A stretch of 64,000 nt of DNA. Origin: Pseudomonas sp. WS 5079. Lineage in GTDB: Bacteria; Pseudomonadota; Gammaproteobacteria; Pseudomonadales; Pseudomonadaceae. A program made the position numbers and the translations under genes. Below, piece after piece: positions 18,139-28,263 of this stretch. The notes under the pieces were generated by a model, which was not told the origin of the DNA, made no database searches, and was given only the letters and a program-made list of their open reading frames with translations. The stretch lies in NCBI RefSeq assembly GCF_012985465.1, contig NZ_JAAQWN010000004.1:372001-436000 (forward strand), read 5' to 3'. How positions within the stretch are numbered: position 1 is the stretch's first letter; each line of letters starts with the position of its first letter.

Positions 18139-19863
18139 TTACTGAAGCAGCTTCAGTACAGCGGATGGCAGTTGGTTGGCCTGGGACAGGATCGCAGTGG
18201 AAGCCTGTTGCAGGGTTTGTTGCTTGGTCAGTTCAGCGGCTTCGGAAGCGAAGTCAGCGTCTTCTACGCGGCCTTTGGCAGCCGAGGAGTTCTGCGAAAT
18301 GCTCTGCAGGTTGGCCACGGTGCTGGCGAAACGGTTTTGCACCGCACCCAGCTGCGAACGCTGGCTGTCGATCTGCTGCATGGCGTCGTCCAGGGCCTGG
18401 ATGGCTTGCTGGGACGAAGCGGCGGACAGGATGCTCAGGTCGGAGACGCTGGTTTCCATGGTGACGGCAGTTTTGGTGCCGGCGTTGGCAACAGCGGTCA
18501 GACCCAAGGCAGCCAGGCCAGTACCAGCGCTACCGTCCTTGATGGTGATGTCTTTGTCAGCGAACAGGTTCAGGGTACCGTCAGCGTTTTTGCTGGCTTG
18601 AACACCGGTGCTGGCGCTGTTGATCGAAGCTACGATTGCGTCAGCGGTGTCGCCTTTCTTGAACTTGACTTCAACGCCGTTCACGTCGATGGAAGTGTCA
18701 GCGGTCAGTTTTGCTTGAGTAGTGCCAGCCGACAGGCCCAACTGCGACAGTGAACCGCTGGAAGTGTTCGACAGCTTGATGTCTGCACCGTCACCTGAAG
18801 TCAGTTTTACACGACCGTCAGTGAAAGTTGCGGAGGCGCCAGCAGCCGCGCCGCCAGCAGCATTAGTCAGTTTAGTCAGTACGCTAGTCAACGTGTCAGC
18901 ATTAGCCCAAGTAACAGCAGTGCCATTGACGGAGATAGAACCAGCAGCCCCCATAGGACCGGCCAGGGTTGGAGCTGCAGCAGTAGTGGTACCTGGAGCG
19001 CCCAGACCAAGTTTGGCCAGACCGTCGGTAGCACTACCTACAGCAGAGGCACCCAGAACGATATCGCTCTTCGACGACAGGGTTACGATACCTGCAGGAG
19101 TCGTAGTAGCGGTGACACCGGTCTGATCAGTCTTAGCGTTGATAGCTGCAGCTGCGTCAGTACCTGCTTGAAGACCAGCAGTGGCGACGCCCAGTGCAAT
19201 CTCTACACCGTTAATTGTGAATGCGTCGGTGGCAACTGTAGCTGTTGCAGCAGCACCGGTTTTAACAGCCCGCTCACCCAGCACCGAACCTGTAGCAGTA
19301 GCTGCCAAGCCTTTCATCGCAGTACCGTCTACAGCAGCTTCTTTGTAGTTGCCCTTCAAAGCAGTCGAGCTGATGTCAGTCATACCGAACGAGATAGTTT
19401 CGTTAGCGTTGGCACCGATCTGGAACGCTACGTTGCTGAACGAGCCGTCCAGCAGGTTACGACCACCGAAGGTGGTGGTGCTGGCGATACGGTTCAGCTC
19501 GCCGACTTTAGCGGTGAATTCTTGTTGCAGGGAAACACGGTCAGCGTCGCTTTTATCACCGTTCGCCGCTTGCAGGGCGAGTTCACGCAGACGCTGCAGG
19601 GTGTTGGTGGATTCTTGCATCGCGCCTTCAGCGGTCTGGGCAATCGACACGCCGTTGTTGGCGTTGGAGATTGCAACGTTCAGGCCTTTGACCTGGTTGT
19701 TCAGACGGTTGGCGATCTGCATGCCAGCGGCGTCGTCTTTGGCGCTGTTGATTTTCAGGCCAGAAGACAGACGGTTCATCGACTGGCTCAAAGCGTCGGA
19801 GGCTTTGTTCAGGTTCTTCTGGACGCCCAGGGAAGTAATGTTGGTGTTTACGGACATTGCCAT
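18139..19863 (-). CDS. fliC: Flagellin FliC
   Basis: This is a 574-residue flagellin. Conserved D0/D1 N-terminal (1-150) and C-terminal (about 485-574, ending [15 protein letters not shown]) regions flank a variable Ala/Thr/Gly-rich D2/D3 centre that contains repeated Flagellin_IN-type units ([17 protein letters not shown]). Residues 30-51 are the flg22-equivalent, immune-recognised segment. The ATG at 19863 has GAGGA 7 bp upstream; the second ATG (19857) is the alternative. A FliA promoter is at 19944-19970. The product is exported by the flagellar type III system with FliS and polymerises under the FliD cap. Confidence 0.98.
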   Translation of the reverse strand: MAMSVNTNITSLGVQKNLNKASDALSQSMNRLSSGLKINSAKDDAAGMQIANRLNNQVKGLNVAISNANNGVSIAQTAEGAMQESTNTLQRLRELALQAANGDKSDADRVSLQQEFTAKVGELNRIASTTTFGGRNLLDGSFSNVAFQIGANANETISFGMTDISSTALKGNYKEAAVDGTAMKGLAATATGSVLGERAVKTGAAATATVATDAFTINGVEIALGVATAGLQAGTDAAAAINAKTDQTGVTATTTPAGIVTLSSKSDIVLGASAVGSATDGLAKLGLGAPGTTTAAAPTLAGPMGAAGSISVNGTAVTWANADTLTSVLTKLTNAAGGAAAGASATFTDGRVKLTSGDGADIKLSNTSSGSLSQLGLSAGTTQAKLTADTSIDVNGVEVKFKKGDTADAIVASINSASTGVQASKNADGTLNLFADKDITIKDGSAGTGLAALGLTAVANAGTKTAVTMETSVSDLSILSAASSQQAIQALDDAMQQIDSQRSQLGAVQNRFASTVANLQSISQNSSAAKGRVEDADFASEAAELTKQQTLQQASTAILSQANQLPSAVLKLLQ

Positions 19864-19943
19864 GACGAAATCCTCGTGAGTTGGATACTGCGGCTTCCGG
19901 CCCTGGCAACCGCCGGGTGTGGCCTAGAGAACCTTCGTAATAG

Positions 19944-19970
19944 TTATCGTCGTGAATGCAGGTTGCTTGA
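19944..19970 (-). promoter_or_regulatory. Sigma-28 (FliA) promoter of fliC
   Basis: On the minus strand: TCAA, 15 bp, GACGATAA. Spacing is exact and the -10 differs from GCCGATAA at one base. The predicted transcript starts near 19936, giving a leader of about 70 nt that carries GAGGA before the fliC start. Confidence 0.85.
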
Positions 19971-20096
19971 GGATTTTTTTGATTTTTTTTGCTAGCCCTG
20001 TGCCACCCCTTGTATTTCAAGGCCTTATAGAGGCGTGAAACGCCAGCAATCACGGGTTACTGGCGCCAAAACTTCGCCTTCAAGACCGCCCCCCCT

Positions 20097-20196
20097 TGTA
20101 GGAGCGAGCTTGCTCGCGAAGGACGTTAACGATGACGCGGGCATTCAGAATGCACGCGGCGCCCTCAGGTTCTTCGCGAGCAAGCTCGCTCCTACA
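20097..20196. repeat. REPIN upstream of fliC
   Basis: A perfect 24-bp inverted repeat (20097-20120 and 20173-20196, starting TGTAGGAGCGAGCTTGCTCG) surrounds about 52 bp of spacer. It lies between the fliC promoter and the terminator of the KAS III-like gene. The arm is the GGAGCGAGC subtype, different from the GGAGCGGGC copies elsewhere in the window. The remaining bases of this 402-bp gap hold the fliC promoter, its leader and a terminator, and no gene. Confidence 0.92.
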
Positions 20197-20208
20197 GAGG
20201 AGAGGCAT

Positions 20209-20246
20209 AAAAAAACGCCCATGATCTTTCGATCATGGGCGTTTTT
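20209..20246. terminator. Bidirectional intrinsic terminator
   Basis: A near-perfect stem (ACGCCCATGATC / GATCATGGGCGT with a TTTC loop) is flanked by A6 on the left and T6 on the right, so it works on either strand. It lies just downstream of the KAS III-like gene (stop at 20266) and would end its minus-strand transcript before the fliC promoter. Confidence 0.92.
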
Positions 20247-20265
20247 TGTGCAGTCTATTAGAGCA

Positions 20266-21195
20266 TCACGGCCGATAGATAATCGCCGAACCCCACGACA
20301 GGCCAACGCCAAACCCACTCAGGGCCACGCGCTTCCACTCGGCGTCCATCACGTGCTTTTCCAGCAGCAGCGGAATGCTCGACGACACGGTGTTGCCGGT
20401 CTCGACCATGTCCTTGATGAACTTCTCCACTGGCGCATCTTCAAAGCGGCGGGCCACGGCGTCGACAATCGCCGCGCTGCCCTGGTGGATGCAGAACGCG
20501 TCGATGTCATCGGCCACAAGGTCCGACTCTTTGAGCAGCTCATGCAAATGCGCCGGCACTTTGAGCAATGCGAAGTTGAAGACCTGGCGGCCATTCATGA
20601 AGAACACCCCATCGCTGACCTTCAAGTGCGGTGCGCCGGAGCCGTCGGTGCCGAACTTGGCCTTGCCCAGCTGCCAGGGAGCGTCTTCGCCCATCCAGGT
20701 AGCGGTGGCGGCGTCGCCAAACAGCATGGTGGTGTTGCGATCTTCCGGGTCGACGATCTTCGAGTACGGGTCGGCGGTCACCAGCAGGCCGTTTTTCAGG
20801 CCGGCGGCTTCCATGAAGCCTTTCATCGCGTAGATGCCGTAGACGTAGCCGGAGCAGCCCAGGGAGATATCGAAGGCCGCGACGTGGGTTGGCAGGCCCA
20901 GCTTGTCCTGGACGATGGCGGCGGTGTGCGGCAGCCCTTCTTCGTCGCCGTTCTGGGTCACGACGATCAGCGCGTCAATCGACTCACGCTTGAGCCCGGG
21001 GTTGTTGGCAAACAAGGCATTGACTGCCTCGACGCACAAATCCGAGGTTTCCTGTGCAGCATCCTTGCGCGGCAGGAACGCCGAGCCGATCTTGCCAATG
21101 ATGAACTCTTCATCCTTGGCGAATTTTGCACCCTGGGCGTAGTTGTCCAGCCCTTCTGCCGGCACGTAGCTGGCGATGCTTTTTATGCCAATCAT
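20266..21195 (-). CDS. Beta-ketoacyl-ACP synthase III (FabH)-like protein
   Basis: This 309-residue thiolase-fold enzyme has a plausible KAS III triad: Cys114 (DISLGCSGYVYG), His237 (CIHQGS, replacing the HQAN of housekeeping FabH) and Asn268 (ETGNTVSSSIP). The ATG at 21195 (MIGIKSIASYVP) is chosen for homology and a GGGAAG site; a longer frame upstream looks untranslated. In P. syringae a homologue (orf3) lies in the flagellin glycosylation island between fliC and flgL and is thought to help make the acyl group on viosamine-type glycans. Here it occupies the same place, but no glycosyltransferase accompanies it. The substrate is unknown. Confidence 0.85.
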   Translation of the reverse strand: MIGIKSIASYVPAEGLDNYAQGAKFAKDEEFIIGKIGSAFLPRKDAAQETSDLCVEAVNALFANNPGLKRESIDALIVVTQNGDEEGLPHTAAIVQDKLGLPTHVAAFDISLGCSGYVYGIYAMKGFMEAAGLKNGLLVTADPYSKIVDPEDRNTTMLFGDAATATWMGEDAPWQLGKAKFGTDGSGAPHLKVSDGVFFMNGRQVFNFALLKVPAHLHELLKESDLVADDIDAFCIHQGSAAIVDAVARRFEDAPVEKFIKDMVETGNTVSSSIPLLLEKHVMDAEWKRVALSGFGVGLSWGSAIIYRP

Positions 21196-21404
21196 TGTGG
21201 CTTCCCAATACAAAATAGCTGGAGAACACCCCTGAAAACCCTTCAGGAGCGCTGACAATAAAGGGGATAACCCCGCAAAAACCCGCCGAAACTACCGAAG
21301 CCAAAGCCTGCAAAGCGGTCTGGCCTTTTCACACGATACAGTGAAGATGCGCTTTATGACTCATAGGTCACTCATTTTTGTGCGCTTTGTTCAAAAGCCT
21401 GCGC

Positions 21405-21445
21405 CAAAAACGACAACGGCCCACCCTGTTTCCACGGTGGGCCGT
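21405..21445 (-). terminator. Intrinsic terminator after flgL
   Basis: The arms ACGGCCCACC (21416-21425) and GGTGGGCCGT (21436-21445) form a perfect 10-bp stem. On the minus strand it is followed within a few bases by a T5 run. It ends the flgF-flgL transcript. Confidence 0.8.
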
Positions 21446-21463
21446 CGGGTCTTGCCAGGCCGA

Positions 21464-23083
21464 TTACATCCGGCTGAACAGGCTCAACTGGGAGATTTTC
21501 ACAAACGCCAGCTGCGAGGCCTCCAGCATTGCCTTCTGGAACGCCAGGTCAATCGAGGCGGTAGCCACATCGGTATCCGCAATGGCGGAGGTGGTCGACT
21601 TGTTGGCCAGCACCATGCTGGTGTTCTCGGTTTCCTGGATCGACAGCGAGTTCATCCGCGCGCCAATGGAGCCGCGCACACTATCCACCTGGGCCATGGA
21701 GGCCTTGATATTGGTAATGGCCGCGTTGACCACATCGGTCACCATGGCCTGGGCCAGCGGGTTGCCGTCGGACGGGGTTTCCAGGGCCTGGCGCAACTGG
21801 CTGAGGGTATCCAGGGCATTTTGCGTCTTGTGGGTATTGGAACCCACGGCGAACTGGTCACCGATGTCTGGCGCACCGGTGAGGTCGAACTTAACGCCTG
21901 CAGCGGTGATGCTGTCTGGTGTCGCGGGCACCGGCGGTGGCCCCGGCTGGGCTGGCGTGCCAGGTACCACAGTGCCGTTGGAGACCGGCTTGCTGTCAGC
22001 GGTGATCGGCTGGGCATACACCTCGTAAGCAGTGGCCGAGGTGAATTTGATCACCGCACCCTTGTTCGGGAACGTGCTGCTGTAATCCGCCTGACTGGTG
22101 ACCGTGCCACCCGCCAACTGCGCCGAGGACTGGTTGCTCGGCGTGCGCGAGACACTGAAGCTGTCCGGCTTGCTTTGCAGGGTGAATTCGCGGTCCTTGT
22201 AGATCGCGTCCGCTTCGGCGCCGGGCTTGGCGTCGCCCAGGTTCTGGCCGATATCAAACGTCACGCCGCGCACGGTGACCGACGCACTGCCTTCCTTGGT
22301 CGCATCGAACTTGCCGTTGCCCGGGGTTTGCGACGTGATGTCGTTACCCGCCGCATCCGACACGGTGTACTCGGTGCTGCTGATAAAGGTCAGCTTGTAC
22401 GGCTGGCCGCCAGTGAAGCTGCTGTCGTAGGTCGACGGCGAGGTCACGATGCCGCCCGAGACCAGCACCTTGCCATCGTTGACACTACCGATGGCCTGGG
22501 TGCGACCAGCATTCACCGTGCCTTCGAGGATCGACTTGCCGGTGTCGTTGACCACCATCGACAAAGTGTCCGAGACCTTCAGGCTCAGGGGCGTTTCGTC
22601 ACCCTGGTAGCTGTAGGTGCCGTCGCTGTTACGGGCGTAGGGCGGCGTATCGCTCTTGCCGCCGGCAAACAGGTAATGACCGGACGAGTCCTTGCTGTTG
22701 AGCAGGCTCAGCACCTGCTTCTCGATTTCACCGATTTCGGCGGCCACGGTCTTGCGCTCGGCATCGCTGATACCGCCACCGCCCTTACCCGCCACTTTCA
22801 GCGACAGTTCACTGGCACGCTGCAGCGCAGTGTCGAGAGCGTCAAGCACGCTTTCCTCGCTGTTGAGCGAGTTCTTCATGCTGCCGATATTGCCGGCATA
22901 CTGCCCCAACATGTCCTGCTGCTGTTGCAGCAGCAGCAAACGCGCCGCGCCCACCGGATCATCCGCCGCAGTTTGGATACGCACGCCGGAGTCGATCTGC
23001 TGCTGCGTCTTGATGACGTTGGAGAAGTTGTTGGTGTAACGCGCAGTCGTGGTATTGAAATACTGTTCGGTCGAGATTCGCAT
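21464..23083 (-). CDS. flgL: Hook-filament junction protein FlgL
   Basis: The 539-residue HAP3 has conserved flagellin-like termini (MRISTEQYFNTTTARYTNNFSNVIKTQQQI; C-terminal QLAFVKISQLSLFSRM). It is much longer than the roughly 317 residues of enteric FlgL. The extra length is a central Ser/Thr/Gly-rich region (about 150-410) with two similar segments (VSGGIVTSPSTYDSSFTGG and LAGGTVTSQADYSSTFPNK), which suggests an internally duplicated exposed domain. It is 14 bp after flgK and last in the operon. Confidence 0.94.
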   Translation of the reverse strand: MRISTEQYFNTTTARYTNNFSNVIKTQQQIDSGVRIQTAADDPVGAARLLLLQQQQDMLGQYAGNIGSMKNSLNSEESVLDALDTALQRASELSLKVAGKGGGGISDAERKTVAAEIGEIEKQVLSLLNSKDSSGHYLFAGGKSDTPPYARNSDGTYSYQGDETPLSLKVSDTLSMVVNDTGKSILEGTVNAGRTQAIGSVNDGKVLVSGGIVTSPSTYDSSFTGGQPYKLTFISSTEYTVSDAAGNDITSQTPGNGKFDATKEGSASVTVRGVTFDIGQNLGDAKPGAEADAIYKDREFTLQSKPDSFSVSRTPSNQSSAQLAGGTVTSQADYSSTFPNKGAVIKFTSATAYEVYAQPITADSKPVSNGTVVPGTPAQPGPPPVPATPDSITAAGVKFDLTGAPDIGDQFAVGSNTHKTQNALDTLSQLRQALETPSDGNPLAQAMVTDVVNAAITNIKASMAQVDSVRGSIGARMNSLSIQETENTSMVLANKSTTSAIADTDVATASIDLAFQKAMLEASQLAFVKISQLSLFSRM

Positions 23084-23097
23084 CGTCTCAAACTCCC

Positions 23098-25122
23098 TTA
23101 AAGACTGTTGATCAGCGTGCTGAAGGTTTCTTGCGCAGCTTTAATGATCTGCGACGACGCGGTGTAGTACTGCTGGAAACGGATCATGTCGCCGGCCTCC
23201 TCGTCCAGGTTGACCTGGGACACGGAGCTGCGATTAGAGGTGGCGGCCGCAAGCATGGCGCTGGTCGCGCTGTTGTCGACGTTGGCCTGGCTGGCCTTGC
23301 CGCCCACGGACGAGACCAACTGGCTGTACGCGGTGCTCATGCTCACGCCGGCGTTGCCATCGGTGGCGCCCACGGTCTTGCGGGTTTGCAGGTCGAGCAA
23401 TTGCAGGGCGTTGCGGTTGTCGAGCTTGCCGCTGCTGTTGAACGACACGGTGTAGCTATCATCCGGCTTGGGTTCGCCACGGATCACTGTGTTGACCCCG
23501 AACGTCTTCGCATTACCGGCGCCGTCGACGTAGGGCACATTGATCGTCAGCTTGTTGTCCTGACCGGGCACGATGGTACCGGTGCCAATGGGCTGGCCCT
23601 GGGCATTATTGATCACATAGCTCTGGGTGCCATCGGCGGCACGCTCGCCAAAGGTCATCTTGACCGGCATCGAGCTCTTGATTGCCGCTTCCAACTGCGC
23701 CGTGTCGGCACCGCCATGGATATCCAGGGGCAGCGTCAGGGTCGGCGGATCAAACACGCCAGTGCCGCTGTTGTTCTTGTTGCCCTCGGCCAGCAGCGGC
23801 GCAGAAAACGCCAGCTTGTTGGGGTCGGTCATCACCACCTTGAGGTCCATGGCGCCACCGGCGGTCGGGCTGACCTTGAACGTATCGCCAGCAGCCACCG
23901 GGCCCTTGCCATCGAGGGCCAGGGTGAAGCCGTCGATTTCCGGTGGCGCCTGGGTGATGTCGAAGGTGCCCATGGACTTACCGTCCGAACGCAGCACGGT
24001 GTAATTCTTGTCGTCACTGAAGGTCACCTTGTAGTCAAAGGTGCTCAGTTTGCTGGTGTCTTTGATCGTGACGTTCAGGTTGCCGGAGTTCGCACTGTTG
24101 CTGGAGCCGCCCACACTGCGCTGGCCGATGGCAAACACACTGTTGATGTCATTGAACAGCGCGGCGCCGAACTGCCCGTTGGCGTCCAGGCCCTGCCCCA
24201 ACTGGGTATTGACCGCTTCACCGACAACCATGGCGGTACGCCCCAGGTCGTTGATGGCCGGCATCAGCACGTCCTGGCGATACCGCAGCAAGCCGCCAAT
24301 GGAGCCACCGCTGACCACCGAACTGACGTCCATCGGTTGCCCACCGGTGGTCAACACCACCGAGTACTGACTCTTGTCATCCTTGCTCGGCACCGCCGAC
24401 AGCTTGTTCGACACGCCGTCCGCGACCAGGGTTTGCCCGGTGCCCAGGGAGACATTGAAGTGGCCGTCCGCCTCAGTGACCTTGACCCCCACCAGTTCGT
24501 TGAGCGAGCGCACCGCTTCGTTGCGCGCATCCAGCAGGTTCGCCGGCTCGCCGTTGCCCTGGCCCTTGGCCTGGGAAATCTGCTGGTTGAGGGCGGCAAT
24601 CGAGGAGGTCAACTGGTTGACCTGGCCGGTGATGGTTTCCAGTTGGCTGTTGATGCCTTCTTTCTGTTTATTCAGTTCGGTCGCAATCGAGTTGAAGCGG
24701 TTGCCCAGGGTCTGGGCAATGGTCAAGACCAACTGGCGCGCGGAGTTGTCGCTAGGGTTTGCCGAGGACGTCTGCAACGCGGCGAAGAAACTGTTCAAGG
24801 CCGCACCGACCCCGGTGGACTTGTCGGACAGCAGCTTATCCACCGAACCGATCTGGTCCAGGTAGGCCTTGGCGTCGAAGTTCAGCGATGTGGTGGTCTG
24901 CAACTGGGTGTCGAGGAACTGGTTATATACCCGGCGCACATCCGACAGCGTCGTGCCAGTGCCGACAAAGACCCCGCCGACCCCGGACATGCCATTGGCC
25001 GTCTGCATGGTCTGCTGACGCGAGTATCCAGGGGTCTTGGCGTTGGCAATGTTGTTACTCAAGGTCGCAAGCGATCCCTGAGCCGCATTGAGTCCTGACA
25101 TCCCGATATTGAGCAAACCCAT
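23098..25122 (-). CDS. flgK: Hook-filament junction protein FlgK
   Basis: The 674-residue HAP1 has the diagnostic N-terminus MGLLNIGMSGLNAAQGSLATLSNNIANAKTPGYSRQ (split here by domain: rod-type bb motif at 9-35) and a flagellin-like C-terminus (MIRFQQYYTASSQIIKAAQETFSTLINSL region). It is longer than the enteric form (547) because of an enlarged middle domain. It joins the hook to FlgL and the filament. It lies between flgJ (10-bp gap) and flgL. Confidence 0.95.
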   Translation of the reverse strand: MGLLNIGMSGLNAAQGSLATLSNNIANAKTPGYSRQQTMQTANGMSGVGGVFVGTGTTLSDVRRVYNQFLDTQLQTTTSLNFDAKAYLDQIGSVDKLLSDKSTGVGAALNSFFAALQTSSANPSDNSARQLVLTIAQTLGNRFNSIATELNKQKEGINSQLETITGQVNQLTSSIAALNQQISQAKGQGNGEPANLLDARNEAVRSLNELVGVKVTEADGHFNVSLGTGQTLVADGVSNKLSAVPSKDDKSQYSVVLTTGGQPMDVSSVVSGGSIGGLLRYRQDVLMPAINDLGRTAMVVGEAVNTQLGQGLDANGQFGAALFNDINSVFAIGQRSVGGSSNSANSGNLNVTIKDTSKLSTFDYKVTFSDDKNYTVLRSDGKSMGTFDITQAPPEIDGFTLALDGKGPVAAGDTFKVSPTAGGAMDLKVVMTDPNKLAFSAPLLAEGNKNNSGTGVFDPPTLTLPLDIHGGADTAQLEAAIKSSMPVKMTFGERAADGTQSYVINNAQGQPIGTGTIVPGQDNKLTINVPYVDGAGNAKTFGVNTVIRGEPKPDDSYTVSFNSSGKLDNRNALQLLDLQTRKTVGATDGNAGVSMSTAYSQLVSSVGGKASQANVDNSATSAMLAAATSNRSSVSQVNLDEEAGDMIRFQQYYTASSQIIKAAQETFSTLINSL

Positions 25123-25132
25123 GGTTCAAACC

Positions 25133-26395
25133 TTATAAATGAGTGGATGCGCCAGCGGCAGCGTAGTTTTGGTAGCTGTTCATGGTTTTGGCGATCTGCG
25201 AAATCTTGCTGGCGTAGTCCGGATCCGTTGCATAACCGGCTTTTTGCAACTCGCGTACAAACTGTTCCGGGTTATCGGCCGACTTCAGAACTTCTTGATA
25301 TCTATCATTGCTTTGCAACAGGGTCACGAGGTCGTGAAAGCTGTCCTGGTACGAGTCGTAGGAACGGAACTGCGCCGTTTCCTTGACCATCTCGCCATTG
25401 CGAAACTCGCTGGTGATCGCGCGCGCCTGGGCGCCCTGCCAGCTCTGCCCGGCCTTGATGCCAAACAGGTTGTGGCTGCTGCTGCCGTCTTGCTGGCGCA
25501 TCACCGATTTGCCCCAACCGGTTTCCAGGGCGGCCTGGGCCACCAGGTAGCGTGGGTCGATGCCAATGCGCTCGGCCGCCTGCTTGGCCATGGGCAGCAT
25601 GGTGGCGACAAATTCGTCTTGGGAAGTGAAGGCTTTTTTCGCCGGGGCCAGCGGTGGCTGGGCCACGGCGCGGCCGTAGATCTGCATGCGCGAATCGCGG
25701 GCGGCAAAGGTGCGCACGGCACCGTTGATCACGCCATCTTCGGCGGCGCTGTTGCGCAGCGGCGCCGCCTTGGCAGCAGCCGGCGCCTCGACACCTGGCA
25801 CGATACCGGCCAGCAGGCGATCGGTGAGCTTGCTCGGCAAGGCGATGCGCCGCTGATTCATCAGCGCCATGTCATTGCGCAGGGTGCCTTCATCGGCCCG
25901 TGGCGCGACCTCGACCCGCGCCGCCCACAGCGCGCGCTGGCCATTGGAACGGCCCAGCGGGCCATCCGCCAGGGTGCCGGCGGCAATCGGCGTGGGTACG
26001 TCGACTTTCTTCTCGATCGCGTCCGGGCCCTGCAACGTCGAGGCCTGCCCTTCCACCGGCTTGTTCTTTTGCATCTGGCGCAGCAAAACGTCCGCCAGGC
26101 CGATACCGCCACCCTCGCGAGACAGCGAGACCGCCAGTTGCTGGTCGTACATTTCCTGATACTGCTTGGCCGCCGGCGTATTCAACGGGTTGTCCTTGCC
26201 CAGGGCGTCGGTGGCCGAGCGCATGGATTTGAGCATCTCGTTGAGAAACAGCGACTCAAATTCCTGCGCCACTTTGCGCATGTTGCCGTCGCTGTTCTTG
26301 TCGCCGAACTTGAGCTGGTTAAGCCGGTTCAGGTCGGAGTAAGACCCCGAGTCTGCCGTGCTGGCGATACCGCTCTTGCGCATGTCCATGGCCAT
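25133..26395 (-). CDS. flgJ: Peptidoglycan hydrolase/rod cap FlgJ
   Basis: This two-domain, 420-residue protein has an N-terminal rod-cap domain (about 35-110, KVAQEFESLFLNEMLKSMRS) and a C-terminal glucosaminidase (about 260-405) with catalytic Glu291 in AQAALETGWGKS. A Pro/Ala-rich linker of roughly 150 residues separates them, longer than in Salmonella (316 total). FlgJ cuts peptidoglycan so the rod can pass. It is 4 bp after flgI. Confidence 0.95.
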   Translation of the reverse strand: MAMDMRKSGIASTADSGSYSDLNRLNQLKFGDKNSDGNMRKVAQEFESLFLNEMLKSMRSATDALGKDNPLNTPAAKQYQEMYDQQLAVSLSREGGGIGLADVLLRQMQKNKPVEGQASTLQGPDAIEKKVDVPTPIAAGTLADGPLGRSNGQRALWAARVEVAPRADEGTLRNDMALMNQRRIALPSKLTDRLLAGIVPGVEAPAAAKAAPLRNSAAEDGVINGAVRTFAARDSRMQIYGRAVAQPPLAPAKKAFTSQDEFVATMLPMAKQAAERIGIDPRYLVAQAALETGWGKSVMRQQDGSSSHNLFGIKAGQSWQGAQARAITSEFRNGEMVKETAQFRSYDSYQDSFHDLVTLLQSNDRYQEVLKSADNPEQFVRELQKAGYATDPDYASKISQIAKTMNSYQNYAAAGASTHL

Positions 26396-26399
26396 GACC

Positions 26400-27515
26400 T
26401 CAAATCACGATCAGGTCGGCTTGCAAGGCGCCGGCCTGTTTCAGGGCTTCGAGGATCGCCATCAAGTCGCCGGGCGCCGCGCCCACCTGGTTCACCGCAC
26501 GTACGATTTCATCCAGGGTGGTACCGGGGCCGAACTTGAACATCGGCTTGGCTTCTTGCTGGGCATTGACCCGCGAACGCGGGACCACAGCAGTCTGGCC
26601 ACCGGACAGCGGCCCAGGCTGGCTGACAATCGGGTCTTCGGTGATGGTCACGGTCAGGCTGCCGTGGGTTACGGCCGCCGGCGACACCTTGACGTTCTGG
26701 CCGATCACGATGGTACCGGTGCGCGAGTTGATGATGACCTTGGCCACCGCCTGGCCCGGATCGACCTCAAGGTTTTCCAGGATCGACAGGTAGTCCACAC
26801 GCTGGCTTGGGTCCAGCGGCGCGGTCACGCGGATCGAGCCGCCGTCGATGGCCTGGGCCACGCCAGGGCCGAGCATGTCGTTGATCTTGTCCACCACGCG
26901 CTTGGCGGTGGTGAAGTCTGAACGGTTGAGGTTCAGGGTCAGGCTGTTGCCCTGGTTGAAACCACTGGGCACGGTGCGCTCCACCGTGGCACCGCCAGGA
27001 ATCCGCCCGGCCGATGGCACGTTGACGGTGATCTTCGAGCCGTCGCGACCCTCGGCATCAAACCCGCCCACCACCAGGTTGCCCTGGGCGATGGCATAGA
27101 CGTTGCCGTCGATACCTTTGAGCGGCGTCATCAGCAAGGTGCCGCCGCGCAGGCTTTTGGAGTTACCGATGGACGATACGGTGATGTCCACCACCTGCCC
27201 CGGCTTGGAGAACGCCGGCAGATCGGCACTGATCGACACCGCCGCGACGTTTTTCAACTGCACGTTGCCCGACCCTGGCGGCACCTTGATCCCGAACTGC
27301 GAGAGCATGTTGTTGAAGGTCTGCAGGGTGAACGGGGTCTGGGTGGTCTGGTCACCCGTGCCATTGAGCCCCACCACCAGGCCATAGCCGATCAACTGGT
27401 TGGTGCGCACCCCGGAAATACTGGCGATGTCCTTCAGGCGTTCGGCCTGGGCAGCAACGCTCAGGGAGAGCAACAACACCGCTGCCATCAGCTGTTTGAG
27501 ATTCAAAGTGATCAC
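26400..27515 (-). CDS. flgI: Flagellar P-ring protein FlgI
   Basis: The 371-residue periplasmic protein has a signal peptide cleaved after AQA at about residue 24 ([19 protein letters not shown]), followed by the conserved [22 protein letters not shown]. It forms the P-ring in the peptidoglycan layer around the rod. The flgI start abuts the flgH stop. The length is that of the family. Confidence 0.97.
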   Translation of the reverse strand: MITLNLKQLMAAVLLLSLSVAAQAERLKDIASISGVRTNQLIGYGLVVGLNGTGDQTTQTPFTLQTFNNMLSQFGIKVPPGSGNVQLKNVAAVSISADLPAFSKPGQVVDITVSSIGNSKSLRGGTLLMTPLKGIDGNVYAIAQGNLVVGGFDAEGRDGSKITVNVPSAGRIPGGATVERTVPSGFNQGNSLTLNLNRSDFTTAKRVVDKINDMLGPGVAQAIDGGSIRVTAPLDPSQRVDYLSILENLEVDPGQAVAKVIINSRTGTIVIGQNVKVSPAAVTHGSLTVTITEDPIVSQPGPLSGGQTAVVPRSRVNAQQEAKPMFKFGPGTTLDEIVRAVNQVGAAPGDLMAILEALKQAGALQADLIVI

Positions 27516-28211
27516 CTAGAAAGGGAACAGCGGGCTAAGGAAGAAACGGTCGAACCAACCCGGCTGACTGGCGTCGGCAAACGAACCCGTACCCGAATAG
27601 GTAATGCGCGCATCGGCAATCCGTGTGGACGGCACGGTGTTGTCGGTGGCGATATCGTCCGCGCGCACCATGCCGGCGATGCGCACCAGTTCGTCACCGG
27701 TGTTGAGGGTCATCCACTTCTCGCCGCGCACGGCAATGATGCCGTTGGGCAGCACATCGGCCACGGTCACCGTGATCGAGCCCACCAGGCTGTTGCCCTG
27801 CCCGGCCTTGCTGCTGCCGTTAGTGGCACGGTCGCCGCTGTAGCCCACGTCCAGGCTCAAGTCACCGCTGCCCAGGGGGTTGTTGGTGTTCAAGCCACCG
27901 CCAAACAGCGAGGTCAGGCCGATGCCGGTCTTGCTGTTCTTGGCCACCTGGGAGTTGGCGTTCTTGCTCGCCGTGGTGCGCTCGTTCAGGGTGATGGTGA
28001 TGATGTCGCCCACACGGAACGCCTTGCGGTCGCTGTACAGGTTCTGTTCGAAACCGGCCTGGTAGATCGAGCCATTGTTGGCGGCAGCTGGCAGCGGCGT
28101 GCGCGGCAACACCGGCGCGTAGTACGGGTCATTGGGTTTTGGCGTCGGGGCGACACAGCCCGCGAGCACGGCAATCCCACTCAATGCCAGAACAGAAACA
28201 AAGCGACTCAT
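27516..28211 (-). CDS. flgH: Flagellar L-ring lipoprotein FlgH
   Basis: The 231-residue outer-membrane lipoprotein has lipobox LAGC with Cys19. The body has the FlgH signature ([30 protein letters not shown]) and the FFLSPLFPF end. It forms the L-ring. It is followed directly by flgI and preceded by flgG with a 52-bp gap. Confidence 0.97.
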   Translation of the reverse strand: MSRFVSVLALSGIAVLAGCVAPTPKPNDPYYAPVLPRTPLPAAANNGSIYQAGFEQNLYSDRKAFRVGDIITITLNERTTASKNANSQVAKNSKTGIGLTSLFGGGLNTNNPLGSGDLSLDVGYSGDRATNGSSKAGQGNSLVGSITVTVADVLPNGIIAVRGEKWMTLNTGDELVRIAGMVRADDIATDNTVPSTRIADARITYSGTGSFADASQPGWFDRFFLSPLFPF

Positions 28212-28263
28212 GACCCTTCCCTCACGGTGTTGCAGGCGCCTTATGAGCGCCCCATAGACTGGA

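Noticed and set aside
23131..25098. 655-codon + strand frame opposite flgK
   Set aside because: It is antisense to flgK, with no domain and low-complexity Ala/His/Gly/Val composition.
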